A stretch of DNA of 64,000 nucleotides. Source: Avibacterium paragallinarum. Lineage in GTDB: Bacteria; Pseudomonadota; Gammaproteobacteria; Enterobacterales; Pasteurellaceae. The position numbers and the translations under genes were made by a program. Of this stretch, positions 45,656 to 53,947 are shown piece after piece. The notes under the pieces are model-generated. The model ran no database searches, had not been told where the DNA came from, and worked only from the letters and a program-made list of their open reading frames with translations. The DNA is taken from the NCBI RefSeq assembly GCF_900450705.1, contig NZ_UGHK01000002.1:930001-994000 (forward strand), written 5' to 3'. Numbering within the stretch: the first letter of the stretch is position 1; every line of letters starts with the position of its first letter.

Positions 45656-47314
45656 ATGGCAAAGAAAAAACGCAATAAACACAAACCTGCACCCAATAAA
45701 AGTGCGGTCAAAATCGGGCAAGATTTTCAAACCAACGAAGCCCGTATTACAGAAAACGGGCGGATTATTTCCGACCACCCGAGCAATAAAATCACCCCTG
45801 CCAAGTTAAAAAGTATTTTTGAAGATGCCGAGGCGGGCAATATCCAAACCCAGCACGAACTCTTTATGGATATTGAAGAGCGGGACGGCGATATTGCGGC
45901 GAATATGGCAACGCGTAAACGTGCGATTTTAACGCTGGATTGGCGAATTGCCGAACCTCGCAATGCTACGCCTGCCGAACAAGGCTATCAGCAAGAAGTG
46001 GATGAATATTTTTATCAATTTTCCGAGCTGGAAAACCTGCTAATGGATTTAATGGACGCGGTGGGCCACGGCTTTTCTGCGTTAGAAATTGATTGGCATT
46101 TTATTAACGGAAAATGGCAACCAAAAACCTTTATACACCGCCCGCAATCGTGGTTTAAGATTGATAAAGACGACAATTTATTACTCAAAACCCCAGCTAA
46201 CCAAGAGGGCGAAGCCTTGCGTCCGCTCGGTTGGGTGGTACATCGCCATAAATCAGGCTCAACCCAGTTAGCCCGCTTGGGGCTTTATCGCACGCTTGCG
46301 TGGCACTATATGTTTAAGCATTATTCCGTTCACGATTTTGCCGAATTTTTAGAGCTGTACGGTATGCCTATTCGCATTGGAAAATACGGTGCAGGGGCAA
46401 CCAATGAGGAAAAACGTACCCTTTTGCGTGCTTTGGCTCAAATTGGACATAACGCGGCGGGCATTATGCCTGAAAGTATGGAAATTGAGTTACATAATGC
46501 GGCGAATGGCTCAAGCGTTAATAACCCATTTTTGCAAATGATTGAGTGGTGTCGCACGGAAATTGCCCGCCTGATTTTAGGGCAAACCCTTACCTCAGGG
46601 GCAGATGGCAAAAGCTCAACCCATGCACTTGGCAAGGTGCATAATGAGGTACGCCGTGATTTGCTTGTTGCTGATGCCAAACAAATTGCACAGACCATTA
46701 CCAAGCAAATTATTTTGCCTTATTTACAGCTCAATGTTGATCCCAATATTGACGAAAGTCGCTGCCCTCGCTTTGAGTTTGACACCGCAGAATATGAGGA
46801 TTTAGAAAAATTCGCCAAAGCCTTGCCTGATTTAGTCAATATCGGCGTGGCTGTGCCTGAAAGTTGGGTGCGGGAAAAATTAGGTATTCCAGAACCCCAA
46901 GAGGGCGAAGTGATTTTAAAAGCTGTTCAAAACGACTTTAAAGGAGAGTTAAACGATGATGAAACAGAAGAAAAAACAGAGCAAAAACGCACCGCACTTA
47001 CTTTCAGCCATCGCGCTGGCTGTGGTTGCGGCTGCGACAAAACCGCCTTGTCCACGCAAAAAGAAAGCCAAAACGAACAGCAGATTTTAGATAATGTGCT
47101 AGATGAGGGCTTGCAACAGGTTGATTTTAACGCCCAACTTGATCCTATGGTACAAAAAGCCGTGGCGTTAATGCTAAGTTGTGAGAGCTACGAGGAGGCA
47201 GGCGAGAAGCTCGCCGAGGCTTACCCAGATTTAGAGAGTGGCGAACACCACGCCTATTTAAGCCGTGCATTATTTTTAAGCGAATTATTAGGAGGCAGCA
47301 ATGCCCGCCGTTAA
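45656..47314 (+). CDS. Phage portal protein, DUF935 (Mu gp29-like)
   Basis: 552 residues. The DUF935 core contains TRKRAILTLDWRI, VGHGFSALEIDWHF and LYGMPIRIGKYG (~240), then AGIMPESMEIE (~280). The C-terminal ~120 residues include a Cys-rich AGCGCGCDK. It forms the dodecameric ring through which DNA enters the head. A Hin-type uptake sequence (AAAGTGCGGTC, 45700-45710) lies in its first codons. It overlaps the next gene by 14 bp. Confidence 0.92.
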   Translation: MAKKKRNKHKPAPNKSAVKIGQDFQTNEARITENGRIISDHPSNKITPAKLKSIFEDAEAGNIQTQHELFMDIEERDGDIAANMATRKRAILTLDWRIAEPRNATPAEQGYQQEVDEYFYQFSELENLLMDLMDAVGHGFSALEIDWHFINGKWQPKTFIHRPQSWFKIDKDDNLLLKTPANQEGEALRPLGWVVHRHKSGSTQLARLGLYRTLAWHYMFKHYSVHDFAEFLELYGMPIRIGKYGAGATNEEKRTLLRALAQIGHNAAGIMPESMEIELHNAANGSSVNNPFLQMIEWCRTEIARLILGQTLTSGADGKSSTHALGKVHNEVRRDLLVADAKQIAQTITKQIILPYLQLNVDPNIDESRCPRFEFDTAEYEDLEKFAKALPDLVNIGVAVPESWVREKLGIPEPQEGEVILKAVQNDFKGELNDDETEEKTEQKRTALTFSHRAGCGCGCDKTALSTQKESQNEQQILDNVLDEGLQQVDFNAQLDPMVQKAVALMLSCESYEEAGEKLAEAYPDLESGEHHAYLSRALFLSELLGGSNARR

Positions 47315-48572
47315 TTTTGCTTTGGGGTTAGAACCCAAAGAAGCCATTGCGTTTTTGAAAAGCAAAAAAGCCTTACTTGACCATTTGGACGAGAAAGGCT
47401 TGCTGGAAAGTGCCAGAGCCAAAGCCACACGCATTGCCAATTTGACCTGCCTTGATATGACTAAGGATATTTACCAATCCTTGATCACCGCCCAAGAAAA
47501 GGGGCAATCTTTCGGCGAGTGGAAGAAAAATATCTTTGAGCATTTTAAAAAGAAAGGTTGGATTGCAGGCTATGACAAAGGCTATTTATTGGCTGATCCA
47601 AAAACAGGTGAGTTTTTTGGCACACCAAGACGGCTTGAAACCATTTACCGCACCAATATGCAGGCGGCTTACTCGGCACAGCGTTATCAGCAAATGCGGG
47701 ATAATGTAGATAGTCGCCCTTATTGGCAGTATAGTGCCGTCAATGATGATCGCACTCGCCCCAGCCATAGTGCAATGAATGGGTTGGTGTATGCCTATGA
47801 TGATCCATTCTGGCATACCTTTTACCCACCAAATGGCTTTAACTGCCGTTGTACCGTGATTGCCCTTGCCGAGCGGGATATTAAACGGCGTAATTTAACT
47901 GTGAGCCAAAGCGAAGGGCGATTAGTGGAATATGAACGCAAAATCAACCAACGGGAAACCGAGAAAACTACGGCGTTTAAGGTCAGCGAAGATCGTTGGG
48001 TGATTACCGACCGTGGGTTTGATTACAACGTAGGGCGAACGAGCTATAAACCCAACTTAGACCTTTACCCTGAAAAACTCGCTCACCAATTTGCCAAACG
48101 GGAAATGAGCGGGGCGGGCTTTCAATGGGATTTTCGCCAATTTGAAAAGGAATTTAAGGCAGCTAAACAAGCCTTAAAGTTAGGCGATAAACCGAATAGT
48201 ACGCAACTGACCGCCATTCGCAACCAGCTACGCCGTGAATATAAATTTACCGCTGGAGTGCTAAATGCACAAGATAAAGCCAAACTCGGTAGCCAAACGG
48301 CAACCGTATGGCTCTCTGATGATACCTTGATTAAGCAGTTTAGTAGTCGTGAGGGGCAAAATTTTGGGGCGGAAGAATATGCCGTATTGCCAGAGTTGAT
48401 TTATGAGCCAGCAAAAACAATTAATACAAGGGAAAAACATTATCAGTTGGTAAAACAAATCAATGGTAAAAAATATAGTGTAGTTTTGAAGGTTTTAGGT
48501 AAGGAAATTTTCATTCAATCATTCAGAAAATTAAAAGACAAGGAGTGGGAAAAAGTAATAGCCACTAGGTAG
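47301..48572 (+). CDS. Mu F-like head morphogenesis protein with C-terminal toxin-like domain
   Basis: 423 residues. The N-terminal ~230 residues are the Mu F domain: NMQAAYSAQRYQQMRDN, then DDRTRPSHSAMNGLVY and FYPPNGFNCRCTV (~175), the zinc-binding-like signature of the family. After a linker, residues ~335-423 (TATVWLSDDTLIKQF, EEYAVLPELIYEP, KHYQLVKQINGKKYSVVLKV, EIFIQSFRKL) resemble the PBECR group of Barnase/EndoU/ColicinE5/RelE-like nuclease domains found at the end of MuF proteins. It may be carried in the virion and delivered on infection. The family assignment of the C-terminus is from pattern only. Confidence 0.78.
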   Translation: MPAVNFALGLEPKEAIAFLKSKKALLDHLDEKGLLESARAKATRIANLTCLDMTKDIYQSLITAQEKGQSFGEWKKNIFEHFKKKGWIAGYDKGYLLADPKTGEFFGTPRRLETIYRTNMQAAYSAQRYQQMRDNVDSRPYWQYSAVNDDRTRPSHSAMNGLVYAYDDPFWHTFYPPNGFNCRCTVIALAERDIKRRNLTVSQSEGRLVEYERKINQRETEKTTAFKVSEDRWVITDRGFDYNVGRTSYKPNLDLYPEKLAHQFAKREMSGAGFQWDFRQFEKEFKAAKQALKLGDKPNSTQLTAIRNQLRREYKFTAGVLNAQDKAKLGSQTATVWLSDDTLIKQFSSREGQNFGAEEYAVLPELIYEPAKTINTREKHYQLVKQINGKKYSVVLKVLGKEIFIQSFRKLKDKEWEKVIATR

Positions 48573-48671
48573 GGCTCCCCACACCTACACACAATCCCCG
48601 GTACTCTTTCAACCGTTCGTCCGCGATCTGGGAGATTCATCGCTTTTCTAGTGGCTAAGGACAATGTAACT
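48573..48671. other. Unassigned spacer after the MuF/toxin gene
   Basis: A ~90-bp GC-richer stretch between tightly packed late genes. CTCCC near 48575 can pair with GGGAG near 48631. It encodes no convincing peptide. An immunity gene for the toxin-like domain, if one were needed, is not present here. Confidence 0.4.
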
Positions 48672-49157
48672 ATGATTGAAATAAAAATCAACAACGAAAA
48701 AGACGTTTTTGAACTATTGGAACGCTTAAGTCAAGGTGTGCGTTATAACGCCCCTTTAATGCGTACTATTGCTGGGACAATGCAATCAGCGGTCGATCAA
48801 AACTTTCAGGCGGGTGGTCGCCCTAAATGGCTGGGGGTAAAATCTCGTCCTAACGGTTCGCCCTTGATTGATAGTGGGGCGTTACGCAATAGCATTCGTG
48901 CCAGTTGGGATAATGATAAAGCCCTTGTTGGCACAAATTTAGCCTATGCGGCAATTCATCAATTTGGTGGCAAAACCAAACCGCATAAGATTAAACCTGT
49001 AATGAAAAAAGCCTTGAGCTTTGGGGGTATTGTGCGAAAATCTGTTAATCACCCTGGGAGCAATATTCCCGCCCGTCCATTTTTAACCCTAACCCCACAA
49101 GATGAGGCAGATATTTTAGAGGACGTGCAAGACTATTTTAAACAGATAATTAAATAA
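48672..49157 (+). CDS. Phage virion morphogenesis / tail completion protein (Mu gpG-like)
   Basis: 161 residues from ATG 48672 (AAGGA 11 bases upstream; a GTG at 48651 is also in frame). SGALRNSIRASWDND, LAYAAIHQFGGKTKPH and IPARPFLTLT are the conserved segments of the phage virion morphogenesis family. In Mu, gpG acts in head-tail joining. It closes the first late cluster and is followed by a terminator. Confidence 0.88.
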   Translation: MIEIKINNEKDVFELLERLSQGVRYNAPLMRTIAGTMQSAVDQNFQAGGRPKWLGVKSRPNGSPLIDSGALRNSIRASWDNDKALVGTNLAYAAIHQFGGKTKPHKIKPVMKKALSFGGIVRKSVNHPGSNIPARPFLTLTPQDEADILEDVQDYFKQIIK

Positions 49158-49173
49158 TGCTATTTAGCCCCTA

Positions 49174-49198
49174 AATCGCACGCTGTGCGATTTTTTCT
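49174..49198 (+). terminator. Terminator after the gpG-like gene
   Basis: AATCGCAC (49174-49181) pairs with GTGCGATT (49185-49192), followed by a T tract. The region on to the protease start (49199-49417) holds AT-rich repeats of TTTAAAA/AAAACG type and presumably a late promoter, but no gene. Confidence 0.8.
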
Positions 49199-49417
49199 TT
49201 TAGGGGTACGATTTAATCATTCAAAAATTTTTAAAATAAATTAAAACGATTTAAAACGGTTTTAAAATGGGTTGTGTTTTAAATCAGTCAGCTTCTTTCT
49301 ATTTTTCAGATATCTCTCTTTTCCCTCTCCTTTCTGTTGTGTGGAAGCCTATTCACAGTTTTAGCACATCGCAAATCGCTATGCTATGTCAAGATTAAGC
49401 AATAAAGGATTTTTTTG

Positions 49418-50458
49418 ATGAAACTTGCCGCCTGTAGTTTTGAGTTGAGCCAAGCCAAAAATGGGCGTATCCAGTTGTTGCCTTACGGTGCATTTCGAGC
49501 CACAGACGGACGACCTTTTGACGTGGAGGCTTGGTATGTAACAGACACAAATGGTAACGATGTGGTGGCATTGGCAAATAGCCAACGCAACCCACTCCCA
49601 ATTGATTACGAACATCAGATTTTGCACTCACAACAAAATGGCAAAGAAGCACCAAGTGCGGGGTGGATGGATTACCTCTATTTTACCCCGCAAGGTATTT
49701 TTGCCGATGTGCGTTGGACGGACAAAGCCGCCGACTATATCAAAAACGGGGAATATCGCTATATCTCTGCGGTGTTTAGCTATGACACGCAAGGCTATGT
49801 GCGCAAAATCTTTCACGCCGCCTTAACCAACACGCCCGCTTTAGATGGCATGGAGGAAGCTATGGTGGCAGCCAGCCAACAATTTTTAATCAACCAAGAG
49901 GATACACCAACCATGGATAAAGCCTTATTAGCGGTATTATGTGCGTTATTTAACACACCTAATGCCACCGAAGCTGAAATCAGCCAAAAAATCACCGCAC
50001 TTGCACAATCCAAAGGAGAGAGCCAAGTGGCGTTATCAGAGGTTTACATTAAGCTTGCCGAAAAAGAGCAATCTGTTGCTGCTTTAACGGCACAGGTAGC
50101 AAATCCTGACCCTGCTAAATTTGTGCCAGTGGAGCAAGTTGCTGCATTAACGGCGGAATTTAACCAATTTAAGCAAGGGATTGAGCAGGACAAAAAAGCC
50201 GAGCTTATCACGGTAGCACTCTCACAAGGCAAGCTCCCACCAGCATTAAAAGAATGGGCGGAAAGTTTAAGCCTTGCCGATTTAACAAACTATTTAGCCA
50301 AAGCCCCAGCCATTGCCGCATTAAGTGGCGAAAAACAAGCTAAGGCTGATCCGAATGAAAATAAAGTGGCAGCGTTAAGTGCAGAAGATAAAGCTGTGGC
50401 GAAAATGCTGGGCTTAACCGAAGCCGAATACCGTAAAAATTTAGAAACAGGAGCCTAA
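49418..50458 (+). CDS. Phage prohead protease with in-frame scaffold (Mu gpI/gpZ-like)
   Basis: 346 residues. The protease half (~1-160) has PLPIDYEHQ (~52) with the catalytic-type His, GWMDYLYF, YRYISAVFSY and ALTNTPALDGM, as in the Mu gpI family. The second half (~165-346) is Gln/Lys/Ala-rich and helical, as expected of a scaffold. An internal ATG at 49913 with AGGA ten bases upstream would start the scaffold alone (Mu gpZ arrangement). An AAAGGA stands before ATG 49418. Confidence 0.9.
   Translation: MKLAACSFELSQAKNGRIQLLPYGAFRATDGRPFDVEAWYVTDTNGNDVVALANSQRNPLPIDYEHQILHSQQNGKEAPSAGWMDYLYFTPQGIFADVRWTDKAADYIKNGEYRYISAVFSYDTQGYVRKIFHAALTNTPALDGMEEAMVAASQQFLINQEDTPTMDKALLAVLCALFNTPNATEAEISQKITALAQSKGESQVALSEVYIKLAEKEQSVAALTAQVANPDPAKFVPVEQVAALTAEFNQFKQGIEQDKKAELITVALSQGKLPPALKEWAESLSLADLTNYLAKAPAIAALSGEKQAKADPNENKVAALSAEDKAVAKMLGLTEAEYRKNLETGA
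49913..50458 (+). CDS. Internal in-frame start for a separate scaffold protein (Mu gpZ-like)
   Basis: ATG 49913 (MDKALLAVLCALFNTP) is in frame with the protease gene and preceded by GAGGA (49898-49902). The product would be ~181 residues, all in the helical region. In Mu, the scaffold Z is made this way from within gene I. Expression here is inferred. Confidence 0.5.
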   Translation: MDKALLAVLCALFNTPNATEAEISQKITALAQSKGESQVALSEVYIKLAEKEQSVAALTAQVANPDPAKFVPVEQVAALTAEFNQFKQGIEQDKKAELITVALSQGKLPPALKEWAESLSLADLTNYLAKAPAIAALSGEKQAKADPNENKVAALSAEDKAVAKMLGLTEAEYRKNLETGA

Positions 50459-50462
50459 GACA

Positions 50463-51389
50463 ATGACCGTAGAATTTAAAAAATCCGAAGTGCTAAAAAA
50501 ATTGGATACCCAATTCCGTGCGGAATTTAGCAAAGGGATTGCTCATATTGAGCCGCAATACCCCAAAATTGCGATGACCGTGCCGTCTAACACCGCAACC
50601 AATACCTACGGCTTTATGCGTGCGTTCCCGAAAATGACGGAATGGGCAGGCAAGCGTACGATTAAAAATATGTCAGCGGTGGGAATGACCCTTGATAACA
50701 AAAAATACGAAAGCACGGTTGGCGTACCACGTGAAGCCATTGAAGATGACCAAGTGGGCTTATTCCGCAATATGATGGCTCAAGCAGGGCAATCGGCAGC
50801 GGAATTGCCTGATGAGTTGATCTTTAAATTGTTGCTTGCGGGTGAAAGTACGCTCTGTTATGACGGGCAAAACTTCTTCGACACCGATCACCCGTTTTAT
50901 CAAGACGTGGACGGCACCAATGCGGGAGCGGCACAAAGTAACATTACCACAGGTTCTGATAGCGGTGCGAAATCTTGGTATGTGCTAGATACCAACAACG
51001 TGATCAAACCGTTTATTTTCCAAGAACGCACCAAGCCTGAATTTGAGGGCAAATTTGACCCGTCCAAGTCCGATACGGTGTTTATGGAAGATGTGTATTT
51101 GTGGGGTGTGCGTTATCGTTGCAATGCAGGTTTTGGTTTCTGGCAGCTTGCCCACAAAGCAAAACAGCTTAACTTAACTGCGGATAATGTGATGGCGGTT
51201 ATTACCAAAATGACCACCTTAAAAGCCGATGGCGGTGCCTTTATCAATGTGCGTCCAACCACGCTTTTAGTGCCACCAAGTTTAGAAAAAGCGGCGTTAG
51301 ATATTTGTAATGCGGATGTCATTAACGGCACCACCAACACCTTAAAAGGTCGCTTACAGGTAATGGTATCCCCTTACATTATCGAATAA
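50463..51389 (+). CDS. Major head protein (Mu gpT-like)
   Basis: 308 residues. NTYGFMRAFPKMTEWAG, VGVPREAIEDDQVGLFRNM and FFDTDHPFYQDVDG are diagnostic of the Mu gpT major capsid family, with the HK97-like C-terminal RPTTLLVPPSLEKAA. It directly follows the protease/scaffold gene, as in Mu and FluMu. Confidence 0.93.
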   Translation: MTVEFKKSEVLKKLDTQFRAEFSKGIAHIEPQYPKIAMTVPSNTATNTYGFMRAFPKMTEWAGKRTIKNMSAVGMTLDNKKYESTVGVPREAIEDDQVGLFRNMMAQAGQSAAELPDELIFKLLLAGESTLCYDGQNFFDTDHPFYQDVDGTNAGAAQSNITTGSDSGAKSWYVLDTNNVIKPFIFQERTKPEFEGKFDPSKSDTVFMEDVYLWGVRYRCNAGFGFWQLAHKAKQLNLTADNVMAVITKMTTLKADGGAFINVRPTTLLVPPSLEKAALDICNADVINGTTNTLKGRLQVMVSPYIIE

Positions 51390-51397
51390 TCATTTTT

Positions 51398-51415
51398 CCC
51401 CGCCTGCGGGCGGGG
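51398..51415 (+). other. GC-rich intercistronic hairpin after the capsid gene
   Basis: CCCCGCC (51398-51404) pairs with GGCGGGG (51409-51415) just after the gpT stop. There is no T tract, so it is more likely an mRNA-stabilising stem for the abundant capsid message than a terminator. Confidence 0.55.
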
Positions 51416-51432
51416 CGTTAAGGAGAAGGATT

Positions 51433-51858
51433 ATGGCAAGAAAATCAAACACGGCGAAAGAAAAAAAAGACGCTCAAAACGCTAGCTCAGAAGCTAACTT
51501 GAGTGCTGACCATTCTGCCGAGGTAAAAGACGAGGCATTAAAAAACGCTGACGAAACTGACCGCACTTTAGAAGAGGGTACAACAGCCGAGGCGGGCGAT
51601 GAAACATTGAAAAACACCGCTGAAACTAACTGCACTTTAGAAGATGACAAGGTGGTTGAAGGTGGGCAAGTGATTAATCCGATTGCTTATGCCATTAAGT
51701 TACGTGCTTTCCACCCGCACGACAGCTATGGGCGTTGCGGTTACCGTTTTTACAAAGAAAAAGAAACGGAAATCCCAGCGAACGACTTAACGGGCGAGCA
51801 GGTTTTAACCCTTGCGGAAGATCCGTGGTTAGAACTTGTGCCAGTGTGTGAGGAATAG
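51433..51858 (+). CDS. Mu-like gp35 / FluMu-type protein
   Basis: 141 residues. The N-terminal half is a low-complexity acidic stretch with an internal duplication (DEALKNADETDRTLEEG and DETLKNTAETNCTLEDD). The C-terminal half (AIKLRAFHPHDSYGRCGYRF, EIPANDLTGEQVLTLAED) matches the FluMu gp35 family. Each half of the duplication carries a Hin-type uptake sequence, intact in the first (GACCGCACTTTA) and with one base changed in the second. Confidence 0.75.
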   Translation: MARKSNTAKEKKDAQNASSEANLSADHSAEVKDEALKNADETDRTLEEGTTAEAGDETLKNTAETNCTLEDDKVVEGGQVINPIAYAIKLRAFHPHDSYGRCGYRFYKEKETEIPANDLTGEQVLTLAEDPWLELVPVCEE

Positions 51859-51860
51859 CG

Positions 51861-52295
51861 ATGGCTTATGCAACCGTTGCCGATTTTGTCTTGCGTGTGG
51901 GTGAGTTACAAGCTATTGAGCTGACTGACCGTGATGGCGTGGGGGAAATTAATGAGCAGGTGTTAGAACTTGGACTAGCGGATAGCTCAAGCCAGATGGA
52001 CGGTTATTTGTCAGCTCGTTATGCCCTGCCCTTGCCCTCCGTCCCACAAAACTTAGTGCGGTTGTGTTGTGATTTAACCCGCTACCGCCTTGCCAGTATG
52101 TCGGGAGTGGATATTACTGATGAGATTATTGAGCGTTACAAGCTCAGCCTCAAAGAGCTGGAACAGCTAGCTAAAGGGGCTATCTCATTAGGGTTGCCAG
52201 AGCTTAATGCAGACAGTGAGGACAGCGAGTTTTCAGGGGCAATATTTTTTAGCAACAATAAAAACAGGGTATTTAGCCGTGATAACAAAGATTGA
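51861..52295 (+). CDS. DUF1320 protein (Mu gp36-like, head-tail adaptor)
   Basis: 144 residues. YATVADFVLRVGELQAIELTD, DGYLSARYALPLPSVPQNL and LVRLCCDLTRYRLAS are typical of DUF1320. In Mu this gene follows gp35 and acts in neck/adaptor assembly. The next gene begins within its last 17 bp. Confidence 0.85.
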   Translation: MAYATVADFVLRVGELQAIELTDRDGVGEINEQVLELGLADSSSQMDGYLSARYALPLPSVPQNLVRLCCDLTRYRLASMSGVDITDEIIERYKLSLKELEQLAKGAISLGLPELNADSEDSEFSGAIFFSNNKNRVFSRDNKD

Positions 52296-52856
52296 ACAAG
52301 CCTTAACTGACCGCTTGCAACGAGGATTAGGCAAACTGGTTAATACGGTGAAAAGTTATGGCGGTGAATTTGATGATGAGAGCTTTGGCACAGCTCGGCT
52401 ACCTATGTGTTTAATCACTTATGGTGGCTCTCGCATTGAACGAAAAGCCACGAATGCAAAGCGTTATCAATCCACCGATACCTTTGTGATTATGCTTGCC
52501 GTGCGTTCTTTGCGGAGCAATCAAGCCGCCCGTCAAGGTGGCGTGGATAAACGCGAGGTGGGGGTTAATCAGCTCATTAGTGCGGTTCGCCGTTTGTTAG
52601 ATAGCCAAACCTTAGGGGGATTGGTCAAACCGCTTAAGCCTACGGCAGTGCGTACCATTTTTAACAATGCTAAGTTTAACGCGAGTTCAATTACTGCTTA
52701 TGCGTTGGAATATGAAGTGGTGTATGACGATGTTAGCCCGTTAGAAGATGGGTTATATCCCGAACCCACCACCGATGAAACCAGCCCTGATTATGTGTTT
52801 AGCGTTTATCAGGGGGAGCAATCCGATCCTGCACCGACATTGGAACATATTAATTT
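52279..52856 (+). CDS. DUF1834 protein (Mu gp37-like), last codons replaced by IS
   Basis: About 193 phage-derived residues from GTG 52279 (ITKIEQALTDRLQRGLGKLV). KSYGGEFDDESFGTARLPMCLI and TDTFVIMLAVRSLRSNQAARQG are DUF1834-like. The frame runs into the IS1595 element at 52857 and gains four foreign residues before a stop at 52867-52869. The normal protein is about this long, so only the extreme C-terminus may be lost. All tail genes that should follow are missing. Confidence 0.8.
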
Positions 52857-53575
52857 GGGGCTGTCCTAGATAACTAGACTAAACTCCCTTTAACCAATTG
52901 TTTTAAAATAGAAATTTGACTTTTTATGTTGCTGTAATTAAAACGCCATTCACATTCCTTTAAATAAAGCTCAAAATGCGCTTTTGGGATACCATTAAAT
53001 TTGCGTAAATGGCGTTTTGCTTGGCTTCAAAAATTCTCAATTCCGTTAATGTGGTTATGATTTTCAGCAAAATGTGTGCTGTGATTGATACGAAAATGAC
53101 TAAATTCACTCACATCAAGCACGTCATAACTACGATAATTATCGGTGTAAACAATACTATCAGGCTTTACCTGCTCCCGAATAATGGGTAACAAGGTGGC
53201 AGATTGCGTATTTGGAACCGCAACGGTATAAACCTTGCCATTGCGCTTGAGAAGCCCGAATACCGCAATTTTCCCTGCCGCACCACGACCACGTTTGCCT
53301 TTGCGAGCACCGCCAAAATAACTTTCATCGGCTTCAATTTCACCTTCAAACATCTCTAAGTGAAGGCTGTTTTGATAGATGAGTTGGCGTAAACGATGAA
53401 AGTAATATGCGGCAGTCGTTTTGTTTACATTGACTAACTCTGCTGCTGTCCTTGCAGTAACACCTGCAACAAATAGCTCAATGAGTTTATTTTGTTTGTG
53501 CTGACTTAGACGACTTTTTCTCATTGGTTCATTCTAACCTAAATAGATTTTTTAGTTGTTATCTAGGACAGCCCC
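52857..53575 (-). mobile_element. IS1595-family element, copy C, 719 bp, without target duplication
   Basis: Complete element with GGGGCTGTCCTAGATAAC ends. The flanks (ATTAATTT on the left, AAATTTTT on the right) do not match as an 8-bp duplication, unlike copies A and B. Left of it is the gp37-like gene and right of it the end of a hydrolase gene, so it marks a deletion that removed the tail region. Confidence 0.93.
52874..53524 (-). pseudogene. IS1595-family transposase with Trp-to-stop mutation
   Basis: The same TGA at codon 166 as in copy B, but with KRGRG (as in copy D) rather than KRGCG. The catalytic core is truncated. Confidence 0.92.
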
Positions 53576-53576
53576 A

Positions 53577-53687
53577 AATTTTTTTTGCAGTGAGTGGTGT
53601 GCAAATGCGATTAATGGCGGTGATGAGGGCTGGCGGTTTAGTCCAAATCATTTAGCGGCAATTTTTAAATTAAAACATAAGGAGTAA
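53577..53687 (+). pseudogene. 3' end of a phage cell-wall hydrolase gene (NlpC/P60-like)
   Basis: The frame beginning at the IS edge encodes 36 residues, including FFCSEWCANAINGGDEGWR and FSPNHLAAIF. That resembles the C-terminal part of permuted papain-like phage hydrolases, with the catalytic Cys in CSEWCA. The rest of the gene was deleted with the tail genes. Its last codons carry the AAGGAG Shine-Dalgarno of the next gene. Confidence 0.55.
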
Positions 53688-53694
53688 ATTGTAG

Positions 53695-53925
53695 ATGAAA
53701 GGAAATCTAACATTTGGACAAAAAGCAGTAGGATTAACTTTTAATCCTGATAATAACGATGAAGTGACAAAGTGCAAACGGCTTTATGCGGATATCATTG
53801 ATCAACTTAATGAGTTACGTAACTCAACAAATATACTAGAGGTTAAGCGTTTAGCCAGCGTGGCAATCACTGAAGCACAAACCGCTCAAATGTGGAGTGT
53901 AAAAGCGATTACTTACAAAGATTGA
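53695..53925 (+). CDS. Small phage protein, possible Acb2/Tad1-type (DUF7681) signal sponge
   Basis: 76 residues. GQKAVGLTFNPDNNDEV (~9-25) leads into two long helices (CKRLYADIIDQLNELRN and EVKRLASVAITEAQTAQMW, ending VKAIT). This pattern recalls a small phage family that, as I remember it, is grouped with the helical-hairpin domain of Acb2 and Tad1, proteins that sequester cyclic nucleotides or cyclic ADP-ribose made by CBASS and Thoeris. The grouping is from memory of the sequence pattern and is not certain. AAGGAG lies 10 bases upstream of the start. Its position among the accessory right-end genes of the prophage fits a counter-defence role. Confidence 0.5.
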   Translation: MKGNLTFGQKAVGLTFNPDNNDEVTKCKRLYADIIDQLNELRNSTNILEVKRLASVAITEAQTAQMWSVKAITYKD

Positions 53926-53947
53926 GAATGTAACAAGTAAACATAAA

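Noticed and set aside
48573-48671. Immunity gene for the MuF toxin-like domain
   Set aside because: No open frame of useful size with a start and ribosome site is present; the next gene is the gpG-like morphogenesis protein.
34666-53575. Composite transposon bounded by IS1595 copies B and C
   Set aside because: Copy B has its own 8-bp target duplication, copy C has none, and the flanks do not match across the pair, so the interval did not move as a unit.
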